The position numbers were made by a program, and so were the translations under genes. Under the pieces are notes generated by a model. It was given only the letters and a program-made list of their open reading frames with translations, ran no database searches and was not told where the DNA came from. DNA of 64,000 nucleotides. Source: JAIRVZ01 sp031553755 (lineage in GTDB: Bacteria > Bacteroidota > Bacteroidia > Bacteroidales > Azobacteroidaceae). Below, piece after piece: positions 35,018 to 43,896 of the stretch. The DNA lies in NCBI GenBank assembly GCA_031553755.1, contig JAVBKZ010000034.1, positions 1 to 64,000 on the forward strand. The letters run 5' to 3'. Within the stretch, counting starts at the first letter, position 1; every line of letters begins with the position of its first letter.

Positions 35018-36068
35018 CGACGAGAAAATGTTGCTGGCTTTTGTTTCCAGCTTGATAATATCTTTATTCGCTACAAGCCGGGTTATTGGATTTTCTAATA
35101 GGACCGGTATTGTTGATAATCCATCGGAAAGCAGAAAAGTACATAAGACAAAAATCCCTAACATGGGTGGTGTTTGTATTTTTATCGCGTCTATGTTTAC
35201 TTATTTTGCTTTTAGCGATTATGAAAATGTTCCCCGTCCCGACAAGCTATTTTCCATCACCATTTTATTATTTTTCATCGGATTAAAAGACGATATCGAG
35301 CCTGTAGCCGCGTGGCGAAGATTTATATATGAATTTTTGTGCGCCTTTTTCATTATCTATATTACAGATATACGTATTCCGAGAATGTATGGTATTTTTT
35401 ATATTGACGAATTACCATATTGGGGAAGTTTCGCGTTAACGTCGGTTTTTATTGTCGCTTGTATCAACGCTTACAATATGATTGATGGTATTGATGGATT
35501 GTTAGGTTCTTTATCATTATTCGGAACATTTATTTTCGCGATGATGTTTTATGACATCGGGGAATATTTGTGGACATTGTTGTGTGTGTGTTTAGCCGGA
35601 GGATTGATAGGATTTCTCGTATTCAATTGGCAGCCGGCTAAAATTTTCATGGGGAATGGGGGTTCTATGTTTATGGGAACAATCTTTGCCTGTATTTCTC
35701 TACGCATGATGCAATTAGATCATATTGATGGTTCTTTTTTCACCATAACGATGCCGCAAACTATCACATTAGGAATTATCGCGATTCCGATTTTTGATAT
35801 GCTTTCTGTTTTTGTTACACGTCTATTAAACGGAACTTCTCCATTCAAAGCTGATAACAGGCATATTCACCACCGTTTATTAGCGATGGGTTTGCAACAC
35901 AAACAAGCTGTTGTATTGCTCATTTTTTACAATATACTAATTGTATTATTTGCCTATTTCATTCAGGAAACAGGAGCGTTGAAATCTATTTTATTTACAT
36001 TGGGATTCTGTCTTTTCTTAGAATTGATGTTAGTATTTGTAAACAAGTTAGTTATTACAAAGAAATAA
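35010..36068 (+). CDS. WecA-like undecaprenyl-phosphate N-acetylhexosamine-1-phosphate transferase
   Basis: The 352-residue polytopic membrane protein of the MraY/WecA family shows VDNPSESRKVHKTKIPNMGG, IGLKDDI (metal-binding Asp pair), NAYNMIDGIDGLLGS, FMGNGGSMFMG and the late HIHHRLLAMG histidine motif of WecA-type members. It transfers a sugar-1-phosphate to undecaprenyl phosphate and so starts synthesis of O-antigen, capsule or another surface glycan. It is coupled to the GT26 gene before it by an eight-base overlap. Confidence 0.93.
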   Translation: MYSDEKMLLAFVSSLIISLFATSRVIGFSNRTGIVDNPSESRKVHKTKIPNMGGVCIFIASMFTYFAFSDYENVPRPDKLFSITILLFFIGLKDDIEPVAAWRRFIYEFLCAFFIIYITDIRIPRMYGIFYIDELPYWGSFALTSVFIVACINAYNMIDGIDGLLGSLSLFGTFIFAMMFYDIGEYLWTLLCVCLAGGLIGFLVFNWQPAKIFMGNGGSMFMGTIFACISLRMMQLDHIDGSFFTITMPQTITLGIIAIPIFDMLSVFVTRLLNGTSPFKADNRHIHHRLLAMGLQHKQAVVLLIFYNILIVLFAYFIQETGALKSILFTLGFCLFLELMLVFVNKLVITKK

Positions 36069-36115
36069 AAATATGTTTTTAAACATAAAAAATTCTTTTT
36101 TCTCTAAAAAATATT

Positions 36116-36123
36116 TACCTTTG
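36116..36123 (+). promoter_or_regulatory. -7 box (TACCTTTG) for the winged-helix gene
   Basis: TACCTTTG matches the Bacteroidota TAnnTTTG -7 consensus and lies 71 bases before the ATG at 36195. The upstream TTTG element is weak. Transcription from here would give an untranslated leader of about 65 bases. Confidence 0.55.
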
Positions 36124-36194
36124 CACTGAATTTTTACGCACAATTTCTTTGTAGGAATGAAATTCCTCATTGTTTAATCAAAAAAAGTTAGGAA

Positions 36195-36392
36195 ATGAAA
36201 GAAAAAATCGGAAGTAATGCAGGTCTTGTTTGGAATGCATTGGTAGGACAAGGAGAAGTAAGCCTTAAGGATGTCAAAAAAACGACAAAGTTGGCTGAAA
36301 AAGATTTGTATGCGGCTCTTGGTTGGTTGGCTCGTGAAGAAAAAATCAATGTAAGAGAAGAGGAAAAAGAAGTTTTTGTTTCTATTGTTTAA
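36195..36392 (+). CDS. small winged-helix DNA-binding-domain protein
   Basis: The 65-residue protein matches the short Bacteroidota winged-helix family (DUF2582-like): NAGLVWNALVGQGEVSL, then the recognition-helix region KTTKLAEKDLYAALGWLARE and a wing KINVREEEKEVFVSI. It probably binds DNA or RNA, but no target is known. It is a single-gene unit with its own -7 box upstream and a strong terminator downstream. The gene is real despite its size because the composition and spacing are good. Confidence 0.85.
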   Translation: MKEKIGSNAGLVWNALVGQGEVSLKDVKKTTKLAEKDLYAALGWLAREEKINVREEEKEVFVSIV

Positions 36393-36421
36393 TGTAGAAA
36401 CATTCTTTAATAGGAGAAAAA

Positions 36422-36451
36422 AACGAGGCTATTCTTTTGAATAGCCTCGTT
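36422..36451. terminator. bidirectional rho-independent terminator
   Basis: A perfect 13-base stem (AACGAGGCTATTC at 36422-36434 with its complement at 36439-36451) has a TTTT loop, T-run on the right and A-run on the left. It can stop both the winged-helix gene (plus strand) and the cupin gene (minus strand). Confidence 0.95.
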
Positions 36452-36508
36452 TTTTTGTTAACCCTGATTTAGGGTAATGGATGAGAATAAATGTATTTTT
36501 GAGAGTTT

Positions 36509-36961
36509 TCACCATTTGGGTTCAACAACAACCCTTCCTCCATCATCGGTTGTATGTTCTTCCAACGAATTTTCTTTGGATTGGATGCAGATGTAAACCA
36601 TTGCTTCGTCCGATGTGTTGCATAGGCTTCTTTTTCCTGCGGGAGCAACACGAATGACGCTTCCTTCTGCAATGGGAAAGCAATCGTCATCAACCTGATA
36701 ATACCCGGAACCTTTTAGGATAATGTAAGTTTCTTCGTCTTTATTATGAATATGGAAATAACCCAATTCCGACTGGGGCGGTAATGTGGTGAATGAGATT
36801 TCAGAGCTTGTTGCTTTTGTCGCTTCCTTAACAAAAACCTTTCCGGTAACCTCTTTTCCTGTTTTCGGATGAATAAATGAATAATCCGTCAATTTATCTA
36901 AGCTACCGACATTGACTGCAGTATAGTTTTTGTTTTCCGAAATGATTTTTATTTGTTTCAT
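36509..36961 (-). CDS. cupin-domain protein
   Basis: The 150-residue single-domain cupin has the metal-binding first motif GYFHIHNKDEETYIILKGSG (two His and a Glu) and the second motif in FPIAEGSVIRVAPAGKRSL. It is a cytoplasmic protein with no signal peptide. Cupins of this size are often isomerases, dioxygenases or sensors; nothing in the sequence selects one. A minus-strand CAAAAATA (TATTTTTG, 36987-36994) upstream may be its -7 box. It ends against the bidirectional terminator. Confidence 0.85.
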   Translation of the reverse strand: MKQIKIISENKNYTAVNVGSLDKLTDYSFIHPKTGKEVTGKVFVKEATKATSSEISFTTLPPQSELGYFHIHNKDEETYIILKGSGYYQVDDDCFPIAEGSVIRVAPAGKRSLCNTSDEAMVYICIQSKENSLEEHTTDDGGRVVVEPKW

Positions 36962-37058
36962 TGAATTATGTTATTGATTTTGCATACAAAAATACGATTT
37001 TAGCCAACATCAAATACTTTTTTTGATATGTTTCGTCTTTTTGACATTACGGTTATTC

Positions 37059-37709
37059 TTATGAATAGAATTTATCTTGTTCCCATTTTGCCGGATTATT
37101 TTGAATATAATCGATAATTCGTTGATGTTCTGCATCATTTCTGATGATGTGGTCGTGGAAACGAGATTGCCAGATTATGGCGTGTGGTGTATTGCAAAAT
37201 ATGTTGATTTGTTTGGTTGCAGATGATTTAAATCCTGCAACAAATGATGAAATGGATTTTGGGGAACGTTGCGGTTGTAGGGACGCACGGCCGTGCGTTT
37301 CTATCGGTTTTCCGATATTGTAATCAGACGCACGGCCGTGCGTCCCTACGGGGTTATTAATCCGCAAAATGGCGTGAATATGATTTGGCATAATTACAAA
37401 TATATCACAGGATAATTCGGCACGAATTTCAAACGATTTATTCCATTCGTTATTTACAATTTTCCCAATGGATGACAATTGCATGATACCATTTTCAATA
37501 TTTCCCAAAATGCAAGTACGGTTGGCCGTACAAATGGTAATGAAATAACATCCATTTGCAGAATAATCCCACCATTGCGCACGTGCCGACGGAATACGGT
37601 ATTTGTTTTGATATTTTTCCTGATGGTTGGTCATTTTAATAGCTTGCGATTTTCTACTTCTTGTAGGATTTTCATTTGTTGAATAACGATTTGGTTCAGT
37701 TTGATCCAT
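37059..37709 (-). CDS. REP-associated tyrosine transposase (RAYT, Y1 family)
   Basis: The 216-residue product is a Y1/HUH nuclease: YFITICTANR, IFVIMPNHIHAIL (HUH histidines) and QSRFHDHIIRNDAEHQRIIDYIQNNPAKW, where the catalytic tyrosine lies in the IIDYIQNNP helix. RAYTs mobilise or process REP palindromes. Residues 121-145, in a variable linker between the HUH core and the SFVAGFKSSATK helix, are encoded by two inverted copies of a REP-like palindrome that stay in frame and give two THGRAS motifs. The long basic N-terminal stretch before YRIPSARAQWWDY may be over-extended: an internal ATG at residue 26 (37634) is an alternative start. Confidence 0.9.
   Translation of the reverse strand: MDQTEPNRYSTNENPTRSRKSQAIKMTNHQEKYQNKYRIPSARAQWWDYSANGCYFITICTANRTCILGNIENGIMQLSSIGKIVNNEWNKSFEIRAELSCDIFVIMPNHIHAILRINNPVGTHGRASDYNIGKPIETHGRASLQPQRSPKSISSFVAGFKSSATKQINIFCNTPHAIIWQSRFHDHIIRNDAEHQRIIDYIQNNPAKWEQDKFYS
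37277..37349. repeat. inverted pair of REP-like palindromes inside the RAYT gene
   Basis: Two copies of the 16-base palindrome ACGCACGGCCGTGCGT (37283-37298 and 37328-37343) are each flanked by GTAGGG or its complement. The 22-base units 37277-37298 and 37328-37349 are exact reverse complements with 29 bases between, like a REP doublet. They are GC-rich in an AT-rich setting and lie wholly within the coding frame. Confidence 0.92.
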
Positions 37710-37742
37710 TTTTTTGTCAAAACAAAACTATTTAATCCTGCT

Positions 37743-39278
37743 TCATTTTATAAATCGGAATAGAAAAGTATCTGGATTTTGCAAATGAACTGCAAGTTCA
37801 AATTTTTCAGGGAACGCAGTGATTGCAGGATATAAATACCTGTAAGTTGAAGAATAACCTAATTGTTCCAGTACCACAAAATCGACATTTGAATCAATCA
37901 TATTTTGTATGACTTCTTTTGGTTCTAAAGAGTATAAATAATTGGTTGCCACGCAATTGGAATAATAACTGAACATTGATGGCTTACGACAACAGACTAT
38001 AATATCCGTATTTACAGGAGCATTTTTTTTCTTTGATTGATTAAAACTTTGCGCTAAAGCAAAATAATTTTTATACGCTGGTGGATATGGACTTTTAGCT
38101 ATTTGATGTTGTTGCTCTAATGGTTTCCATAAAAAGAATGCGAGTGCCAGAAAACTATATGGCAGAAATTTATATGATTTTTGAAACGATTTGATTTTCT
38201 GGCATAAACACAAAATACCCCAAAAGAAAGTAAATAAAATGAAAGGAGCTAACGGATGAACATACCTTGCTCCGTTTCCTCCATGCCACAACATGAATGT
38301 TCCGATATTGCCTAAAATGTACAAAATGAATAAATAACGGAATTTGCCTAAATTCCATGCTCCGTAAAAAATGAAAACCAACAGGATAATTGAAAAAAGA
38401 ATGTTTCCAAAACTTGAAGGGGTATTATAATCAATGGTTATAAAAGGGAACATTACTTCCTGAAAACCTTTGATGACGGTTTCATTGAAATTATCTATTA
38501 ATTTTTGAAAAAATTCACCGAACGTACTGATACTTCCTTCTTCTGGACGCCAGGGATTGACAGTCATCATTGTCCCCATATAACGGCCTTCAATTCCCAA
38601 TATTTTGTTTCTGATTATCCAAGGTAGATAGAGTATAAAAAATGAAACAATATATGCCATTGACAATTTCCATTGTTTTTTTATTAAATAGTATAAGAAG
38701 ATAGTAATCAATAACGCAAGGGCTATAGAACGGATATAATAAGCAATTGTGGCGGATATAACCATCAGGTAAAAATAGGGAGAACGCCAAAAATCTTTTC
38801 GTTCGTCTAATTTGTATATTCCCCAAAAAGCCAAACAAGAAAAGAAGAGGTAGGGAAGCTCCGACATCACCATACTCGCGAAAGACAATAATCCGTTGTT
38901 TAACAGAATGAGGACTCCGATGGAAAAAGCGAAAGCCGCATTTTTTGTAATCCCTTTTATCCAATAAGCCAATAAGCATACAGAAGTAAGCATAAAAATG
39001 CCATTCAAAATTTTGAAAAAAACAACACTGTTGATTTTTAGAAACATAAATACACTTAACAGCATAGAATAACCCGGAGGGAAATGGCTGGACGGAAGAG
39101 CGCCCGGAGAATAAATATCTGTATATCCCAAACCTTGGGCAATACTTTTAGCTAAAAGCAGGTAACTGAAATTATCTCCGTTTAAGTCTAATTTTTCATT
39201 GAAAATGTAGCTGTATGAAATAAGAAATACGATAGAAAATCCAAGTAATATAAAAAGATTCGTTTTTATTTTATTCAT
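37743..39278 (-). CDS. polytopic GT-C-type glycosyltransferase (ArnT/GT39-83-like)
   Basis: The ATG at 39278 is preferred over the TTG at 39305. The 511-residue protein has about ten to twelve transmembrane helices. After the first helix an extracytoplasmic loop carries LNGDNFSYLLLAKSIAQGLG, the acidic loop typical of GT-C transferases using polyprenyl-phosphate sugars, followed by FPPGYSMLL. The soluble C-terminal domain (about 400-511) lacks known motifs. It probably moves a sugar from a lipid carrier to a glycan or protein in the periplasm. The family-2 transferase at 39308, 29 bases upstream on the same strand, could make the lipid-linked donor. Confidence 0.82.
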   Translation of the reverse strand: MNKIKTNLFILLGFSIVFLISYSYIFNEKLDLNGDNFSYLLLAKSIAQGLGYTDIYSPGALPSSHFPPGYSMLLSVFMFLKINSVVFFKILNGIFMLTSVCLLAYWIKGITKNAAFAFSIGVLILLNNGLLSFASMVMSELPYLFFSCLAFWGIYKLDERKDFWRSPYFYLMVISATIAYYIRSIALALLITIFLYYLIKKQWKLSMAYIVSFFILYLPWIIRNKILGIEGRYMGTMMTVNPWRPEEGSISTFGEFFQKLIDNFNETVIKGFQEVMFPFITIDYNTPSSFGNILFSIILLVFIFYGAWNLGKFRYLFILYILGNIGTFMLWHGGNGARYVHPLAPFILFTFFWGILCLCQKIKSFQKSYKFLPYSFLALAFFLWKPLEQQHQIAKSPYPPAYKNYFALAQSFNQSKKKNAPVNTDIIVCCRKPSMFSYYSNCVATNYLYSLEPKEVIQNMIDSNVDFVVLEQLGYSSTYRYLYPAITAFPEKFELAVHLQNPDTFLFRFIK

Positions 39279-39307
39279 GTATATTATGTTGTTTATTATC
39301 AACAAAG

Positions 39308-40045
39308 TTAAAATAATTTACTTTTTAATAATCCCCATTTGCAAAGACGATATACTAATGAAACACGTAGTACGCCAAGTCCGTATATGGCGCTTCTTCG
39401 TAGATTAATGGAAGATGCTTCAGGAAAATATTTTGTAGGACATGAGATTTCTCCTATTGTGTAGTTTTTATAGAAAATCTGGGCCAACATTTCATTGTCA
39501 AAAACGAAGTCGTCAGAATTTTTTTCAAAATTGATAGCTTTGATTACATCAATGGAAAAAGCCCGGTATCCGGTATGATATTCCGATAATTTTTTGTTCA
39601 GCAAAATATTTTCAGTCAAGGTAAGAATCCGGTTCGCGATATATTTAACAAGTGGCATTCCTCCAGATAAAGCTCCGTTCCCAAGTATCCTGGAACCCAA
39701 AACTACGGGATAAAGTCCGTTTGAGATAAGGTAAACCATTGAAGGAATTAATTGGGGAGTATATTGATAATCGGGGTGTAACATGATAACAATATCAGCT
39801 CCTATTTCAATCGCTTTTTTGTAGCATGTTTTTTGGTTTCCGCCATAACCTTTATTATTTTCGTGCCGGATGATATGTTGGATACCCAAGCGTTTAGCTT
39901 CCTCAACAGTGTCGTCCTTACTACAATCATCGGTCAATATAATTTCGTCTACAATGTCTGCCGGTATTTCTTTGCAAGTCCTTCCCAATGTTTTGGCCGC
40001 ATTATACGCCGGCATCACTACTACTACTTTTTTCCCATTTATCAT
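39308..40045 (-). CDS. family-2 glycosyltransferase (dolichol/polyprenyl-phosphate mannose synthase-like)
   Basis: The 245-residue GT-A enzyme shows VVVVMPAYNAAKTL, the nucleotide-sugar-binding ILTDDCSKDDT, NKGYGGNQKTCYKKAIE and MLHPDYQYTP, where the usual DxD position reads HPD. SEYHTGYRAFS is typical of the polyprenyl-phosphate mannose or glucose synthases. It has no transmembrane helix of note. It would load a sugar onto a polyprenyl phosphate and pairs naturally with the GT-C enzyme encoded downstream. An AT-rich repeat region (40064-40208) precedes it. Confidence 0.88.
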   Translation of the reverse strand: MINGKKVVVVMPAYNAAKTLGRTCKEIPADIVDEIILTDDCSKDDTVEEAKRLGIQHIIRHENNKGYGGNQKTCYKKAIEIGADIVIMLHPDYQYTPQLIPSMVYLISNGLYPVVLGSRILGNGALSGGMPLVKYIANRILTLTENILLNKKLSEYHTGYRAFSIDVIKAINFEKNSDDFVFDNEMLAQIFYKNYTIGEISCPTKYFPEASSINLRRSAIYGLGVLRVSLVYRLCKWGLLKSKLF

Positions 40046-40063
40046 GTTATACGATATTTTTTT

Positions 40064-40208
40064 GATATTTATGGATATTTTCCCCGCGTTATTTTTTGGT
40101 ATTTATAGATATTTTCTTTGCAATATTTTTTGATATTTATAGATATTTGCTCCGCTTTATTTTTTAATATCAATAATATCCATGATTATCAATTAATATC
40201 CATTAATA
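40064..40208. repeat. 34-base tandem direct repeats plus TATCAA-AATATC repeat units
   Basis: Three units start at 40064, 40098 and 40132 (exact 34-base period), each beginning GATATTTATrGATATTT and ending in a CCGCnTTATTTTTT-like tail that varies more. The segment 40168-40208 then holds AATATC-rich units related to those at 56221-56276. No gene is present; the repeats lie between sufS and the family-2 glycosyltransferase. Confidence 0.8.
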
Positions 40209-40211
40209 CAT

Positions 40212-41447
40212 TTAAAACAACTTTAAAATTCTTTCGATCCCTTGTCTCAATATATCAATGTCTTCTTTTGTATTGTAAAAAGCTAAAGAAACCCGCGCCG
40301 TTCCTTCAACACCCAGTATTTTCATTAAAGGTTGGGCACAATGGTGTCCTGTGCGGATAGCAATTCCCAAGCGGTCGAGCAATACTCCTAAATCATAATG
40401 GTGGATATTTCCCACGGCAAAAGAAATAACGCTACTTTTGTAGGATGAATTCCCAAAAATACGTATACCTTCGATTTGCGTTAATTGATTAGTCGCGTAA
40501 CGCAATAATTCTTCTTCGTACGTTTTGATGTTATCTAATCCTAAAGCGGTAATGTATAGTAAAGCTTCTCCTAATGCTGTAGAGCCAACATAGTCGGGTG
40601 TTCCTGCTTCAAATTTGAATGGCAATTCGTTGAATGTTGTTTTTTCGAATGAAACTGTCTCTATCATTTCACCGCCACCTTGGTAAGGAGGAAGTTTATC
40701 CAACATGTTTTCTTTGCCGTATAAAACGCCGATTCCGGTAGGCCCGTATATTTTATGGGAAGAAAAAACCAAGAAATCGCAATCCAATTCCTGCACATCA
40801 ACAGGAATATGTTGAACCGATTGAGCCGCGTCAATCAAAACCGGAATATTTTGAGAATGAGCGATTTCAATAATTTTCTTTATTGGATTGATTGTACCTA
40901 ATACATTTGAAACATGAGTAATTGAGATTAATTTTGTTTTAGGAGAAATCAGTTTATTCAATTCATCTAAATTCAATTCTCCATTTTCATCTAAGGGAAT
41001 GATCTTCAGTTTAATGCCCGAAATTTCTTCCTGTAATTGCCAGGGGACGATATTAGAATGGTGTTCCATTCCGGAAATAATTATTTCGTCTCCCGGTTTA
41101 CAAAAGGCTCGGCAAAAACTTGATGCTACCAGATTGATGGCTTCGGTGGTTCCTCTTGTGAAAATGATTTCGTTAGAAGAACGAGCTTTGATAAACTGTT
41201 GTACTATTTTTCGGGCGTTTTCGTGTGCGCCAGTAGCTTCTTGGCTTAAAAAGTGTACACCGCGATGTATATTCGCGTTGATAGTTGAGTAAACCTCTTC
41301 AATTTTTTTGATAACTCTCCACGGCTTTTGGGTAGTGGCTGCGTTATCAAGGTAAACCAATGGCATATTATAAACTTCTCGCTTGAGGATTGGGAAATCG
41401 GCCCGAATATTTTGTATATCGAATGGATTATTCATTACAGAACACAT
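40212..41447 (-). CDS. sufS: cysteine desulfurase, SufS type
   Basis: The 411-residue PLP enzyme of the SufS/CsdA group has YLDNAATTQKP, NIHRGVHFLSQEAT, GMEHHSNIVPWQ, VLIDAAQSVQH, VFSSHKIYGPTGIG (PLP lysine) and RTGHHCAQP with the active cysteine in a short loop. It removes sulfur from cysteine for iron-sulfur cluster assembly. No other suf gene lies next to it here. An ATG four codons in (41435) is an equally possible start. It has a full promoter upstream (41473-41504). Confidence 0.94.
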   Translation of the reverse strand: MCSVMNNPFDIQNIRADFPILKREVYNMPLVYLDNAATTQKPWRVIKKIEEVYSTINANIHRGVHFLSQEATGAHENARKIVQQFIKARSSNEIIFTRGTTEAINLVASSFCRAFCKPGDEIIISGMEHHSNIVPWQLQEEISGIKLKIIPLDENGELNLDELNKLISPKTKLISITHVSNVLGTINPIKKIIEIAHSQNIPVLIDAAQSVQHIPVDVQELDCDFLVFSSHKIYGPTGIGVLYGKENMLDKLPPYQGGGEMIETVSFEKTTFNELPFKFEAGTPDYVGSTALGEALLYITALGLDNIKTYEEELLRYATNQLTQIEGIRIFGNSSYKSSVISFAVGNIHHYDLGVLLDRLGIAIRTGHHCAQPLMKILGVEGTARVSLAFYNTKEDIDILRQGIERILKLF

Positions 41448-41472
41448 ACTTTAATAGATATTTTTTAAACGT

Positions 41473-41504
41473 CAAAGGTATTCATTTTGTTATAAAACAA
41501 CAAA
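41473..41504 (-). promoter_or_regulatory. Bacteroidota-type promoter for sufS
   Basis: On the minus strand TTTG (41501-41504) is followed after exactly 20 bases by TACCTTTG (41473-41480), a full match to the -33/-7 consensus. Transcription would start near 41466, about 20 bases before the first ATG. Confidence 0.85.
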
Positions 41505-41530
41505 CTGCTTTTTAAAGGAATAAGAATTGC

Positions 41531-43792
41531 TTAACAATTAATTAGCCGGATAATTTTTTCACGTTCTCCGACAACCCAAACAACATCATTTTCCATAAAT
41601 TCGAAATCAATATCGGGATTCATAACCGAGGTTTCATTTCGTTCGACACCGACAACTAAACATCCGAAAACGCTCCTGATGCCTGAGTTTTGAATAGTTT
41701 TACCAATTAAGCCGGAACCCGATTCTATTTGGATTTGTTCGATATTTACATCGGGTGTTTGTTGTTCTTCTTCCGTTTTCTTTTGCAGGTATTTTTTGCT
41801 TTTTTCTTCGATATATCGTTGGAAAATAAGCATTTGTTTGTCATTTCCTAATACGATAATATGGTCGTAAGGATATATCCTTTCATCTCCTCCGGGAATA
41901 TTGATGCGTTTTTCTCCACGAATTATTTTGACAACATTTACACCGCAACGTTGCCTGAAATTTAATTCTTTCAATGTGTTTCCTACAATAGAATAATGGG
42001 GTTTTACTTCAAAGTCGGATAAGTGTAAGTCTCTATCTAATAAATGATTAACTAATTTCTTTTTTACTGGAGCGTGTAATTCTTGATATTGTTGACGCGC
42101 ATGTAAATTTTTCTTGAAACGTCTTTCCATTAAAATAGATTGTTTTTTCAATTGTTTGGAATACAAAAAGAAAAAAACGATAATTGTCGCGATAGGAACC
42201 GCTATGATCCAGTTTGCATTGAAAAGTTTATAGAGTATTCCTGTGATTATCAACATACAAATAATCATTCTGATAATGATTAAAAAAATCAATGGTCCCC
42301 TGTTTATTTTGTTGCGGCTCCACAATTCTTCAAATTCTACCGAACGATTTTTCTTTGCCATGATTGCCCTTAAAAAAGGAGATATCAGTGAAATAATGAT
42401 AAGGGCGCAGAATATTTTTCCCTGAATTCCATCTATGTGCGAAGTAACCAAAGGAACTAAATATTGAAAACACAAAAAGATTGTCGTTATTGTGAATATA
42501 AGATAGATAACGACCATCTTCGCAATGGCATTTAGCAATTTTTTCCAAGTACTTCCCAGATTTACAGGTCGTGCCGCAGAAGCGGTCTTATTCATTAATT
42601 TATGCCAGGATGAAGGCATTTTTTTCTCTACTAAACGATATGCCGGTTCCGAAAGTTTAATCAGATAAGGGGTAATGAATATTGTAACAACCGAAACCGA
42701 AACAATAATCGGATATAAAAAATCGCTGATCACATTCAACGATAAACCTAATCCCGCAATAATGAAAGAAAATTCACCGATTTGCGCCAGCGAAAATCCC
42801 GATTGCATGGCAACTTTCAGCGGTTGTCCGGCAAATAGAAGTCCAGTTGTTCCGAAAATAATTTGTCCGATAATTACAACAGAAGAAATAACAATGATCG
42901 GAAGAATATAATTTCCTAAAACCGGAATGTCAATCATGATTCCTACGGAAACGAAAAATATTGCTCCAAAAAGGTTTTTGACCGGTTGTACCAAATGCTC
43001 TATTCTTTCCGCGTCCATTGTCTCCGCTAAAATAGAACCCATAACAAAGGCTCCTAAAGCTGACGAAAATCCGGCTTTTGTCGCTAACATCACCATGCAA
43101 AGGCACAGGCCGAGAGATACGACTAATAAAGTTTCGTCATTCAGGAAACGTTTTGCTTTTTTCAGGAAAGTAGGAATCAGGAAAATTCCCGTTACAAACC
43201 AGAAAAGTAAAAATGCCAATAACTTAAATATGCTTGTCAACATTTCGGTTCCTTCAAAGTGTTTACTGACCGCTAACGTGGATAACAAAACCATCAATAC
43301 GACAGCGAACAAATCTTCTACAATTAAAATTCCCAATACGATTCCGGAAAAACGTTGATTGCGTAATCCCATGTCATCGAATACTTTAATGATAATCATT
43401 GTTGAAGACATGCAGAGCATTCCTCCCAAAAAAAGACTGTTCATGTGCGACCATCCGAGACTTATCCCGGTTACATATCCGAGCGACATCATGGATATGA
43501 CAATAGTCGTTGTCGCGATAATCGCTGTTACGCCCACATGAATCAATTTTTTGAAACTGAAATCCAATCCCAACGCGAAAAGCAGGAAGATAATGCCTAT
43601 ATCGGCCCAAGTCCGCACATTGGCGGTGTCTGTTACGGTAGGAATAAATTTGACATAAGGTCCGGCAATCAATCCGGCTACAATATATCCTAAAACAACA
43701 GGTTGCTTCAAGCGTTTGAACAAGATTGATATGATACTTGCGGAAATCAAAATCAAAGCAAGATCGGATATCAAAGTAGGAAGGTGCTGCAT
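41531..43792 (-). CDS. CPA2 (Kef-type) cation:proton antiporter with TrkA-C domains
   Basis: The 753-residue protein starts with a sodium/hydrogen-exchanger domain of about 12 helices (residues 1-390: KQPVVLGYIVAGLIAGP, FLLFALGLDFSF, SSALGAFVMGSILAET, AQIGEFSFIIAGLGL). Three or four further helices follow (about 420-545). Two RCK-C (TrkA-C) regulatory domains end it (about 585-655 and 680-753: GNTLKELNFRQRCGVNVV, GKTIQNSGIRSVFGCLVV). It probably exchanges K+ or Na+ for protons and is gated by cytoplasmic ligand. The additional membrane block between the two parts is longer than in E. coli KefB/C. TAACTTTG on the minus strand (43845-43852) is a candidate -7 box. Confidence 0.93.
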   Translation of the reverse strand: MQHLPTLISDLALILISASIISILFKRLKQPVVLGYIVAGLIAGPYVKFIPTVTDTANVRTWADIGIIFLLFALGLDFSFKKLIHVGVTAIIATTTIVISMMSLGYVTGISLGWSHMNSLFLGGMLCMSSTMIIIKVFDDMGLRNQRFSGIVLGILIVEDLFAVVLMVLLSTLAVSKHFEGTEMLTSIFKLLAFLLFWFVTGIFLIPTFLKKAKRFLNDETLLVVSLGLCLCMVMLATKAGFSSALGAFVMGSILAETMDAERIEHLVQPVKNLFGAIFFVSVGIMIDIPVLGNYILPIIVISSVVIIGQIIFGTTGLLFAGQPLKVAMQSGFSLAQIGEFSFIIAGLGLSLNVISDFLYPIIVSVSVVTIFITPYLIKLSEPAYRLVEKKMPSSWHKLMNKTASAARPVNLGSTWKKLLNAIAKMVVIYLIFTITTIFLCFQYLVPLVTSHIDGIQGKIFCALIIISLISPFLRAIMAKKNRSVEFEELWSRNKINRGPLIFLIIIRMIICMLIITGILYKLFNANWIIAVPIATIIVFFFLYSKQLKKQSILMERRFKKNLHARQQYQELHAPVKKKLVNHLLDRDLHLSDFEVKPHYSIVGNTLKELNFRQRCGVNVVKIIRGEKRINIPGGDERIYPYDHIIVLGNDKQMLIFQRYIEEKSKKYLQKKTEEEQQTPDVNIEQIQIESGSGLIGKTIQNSGIRSVFGCLVVGVERNETSVMNPDIDFEFMENDVVWVVGEREKIIRLINC

Positions 43793-43896
43793 TTAGTTAA
43801 AATATAAAGAAAAAGCTTTTTCTTCAAATTTATTTTATTTTCAGCAAAGTTAAAATAATTTTATTAAGGCTAAGTATGCTATTCTAAAATTTTAAT

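Noticed and set aside
36469..36693. 74-residue minus-strand ORF overlapping the cupin gene
   Set aside because: The cupin frame has both conserved motifs and extends across most of this region. The other frame has no motif.
40064..40165. Possible CRISPR array
   Set aside because: The 34-base units follow each other directly without separate unique spacers, the repeats differ from each other, and no cas gene is present.
42927..43358. 143-residue plus-strand ORF
   Set aside because: It is antisense to the Kef-type antiporter. The Ile/Thr/Asn-rich translation reflects reverse-complemented membrane-helix codons.
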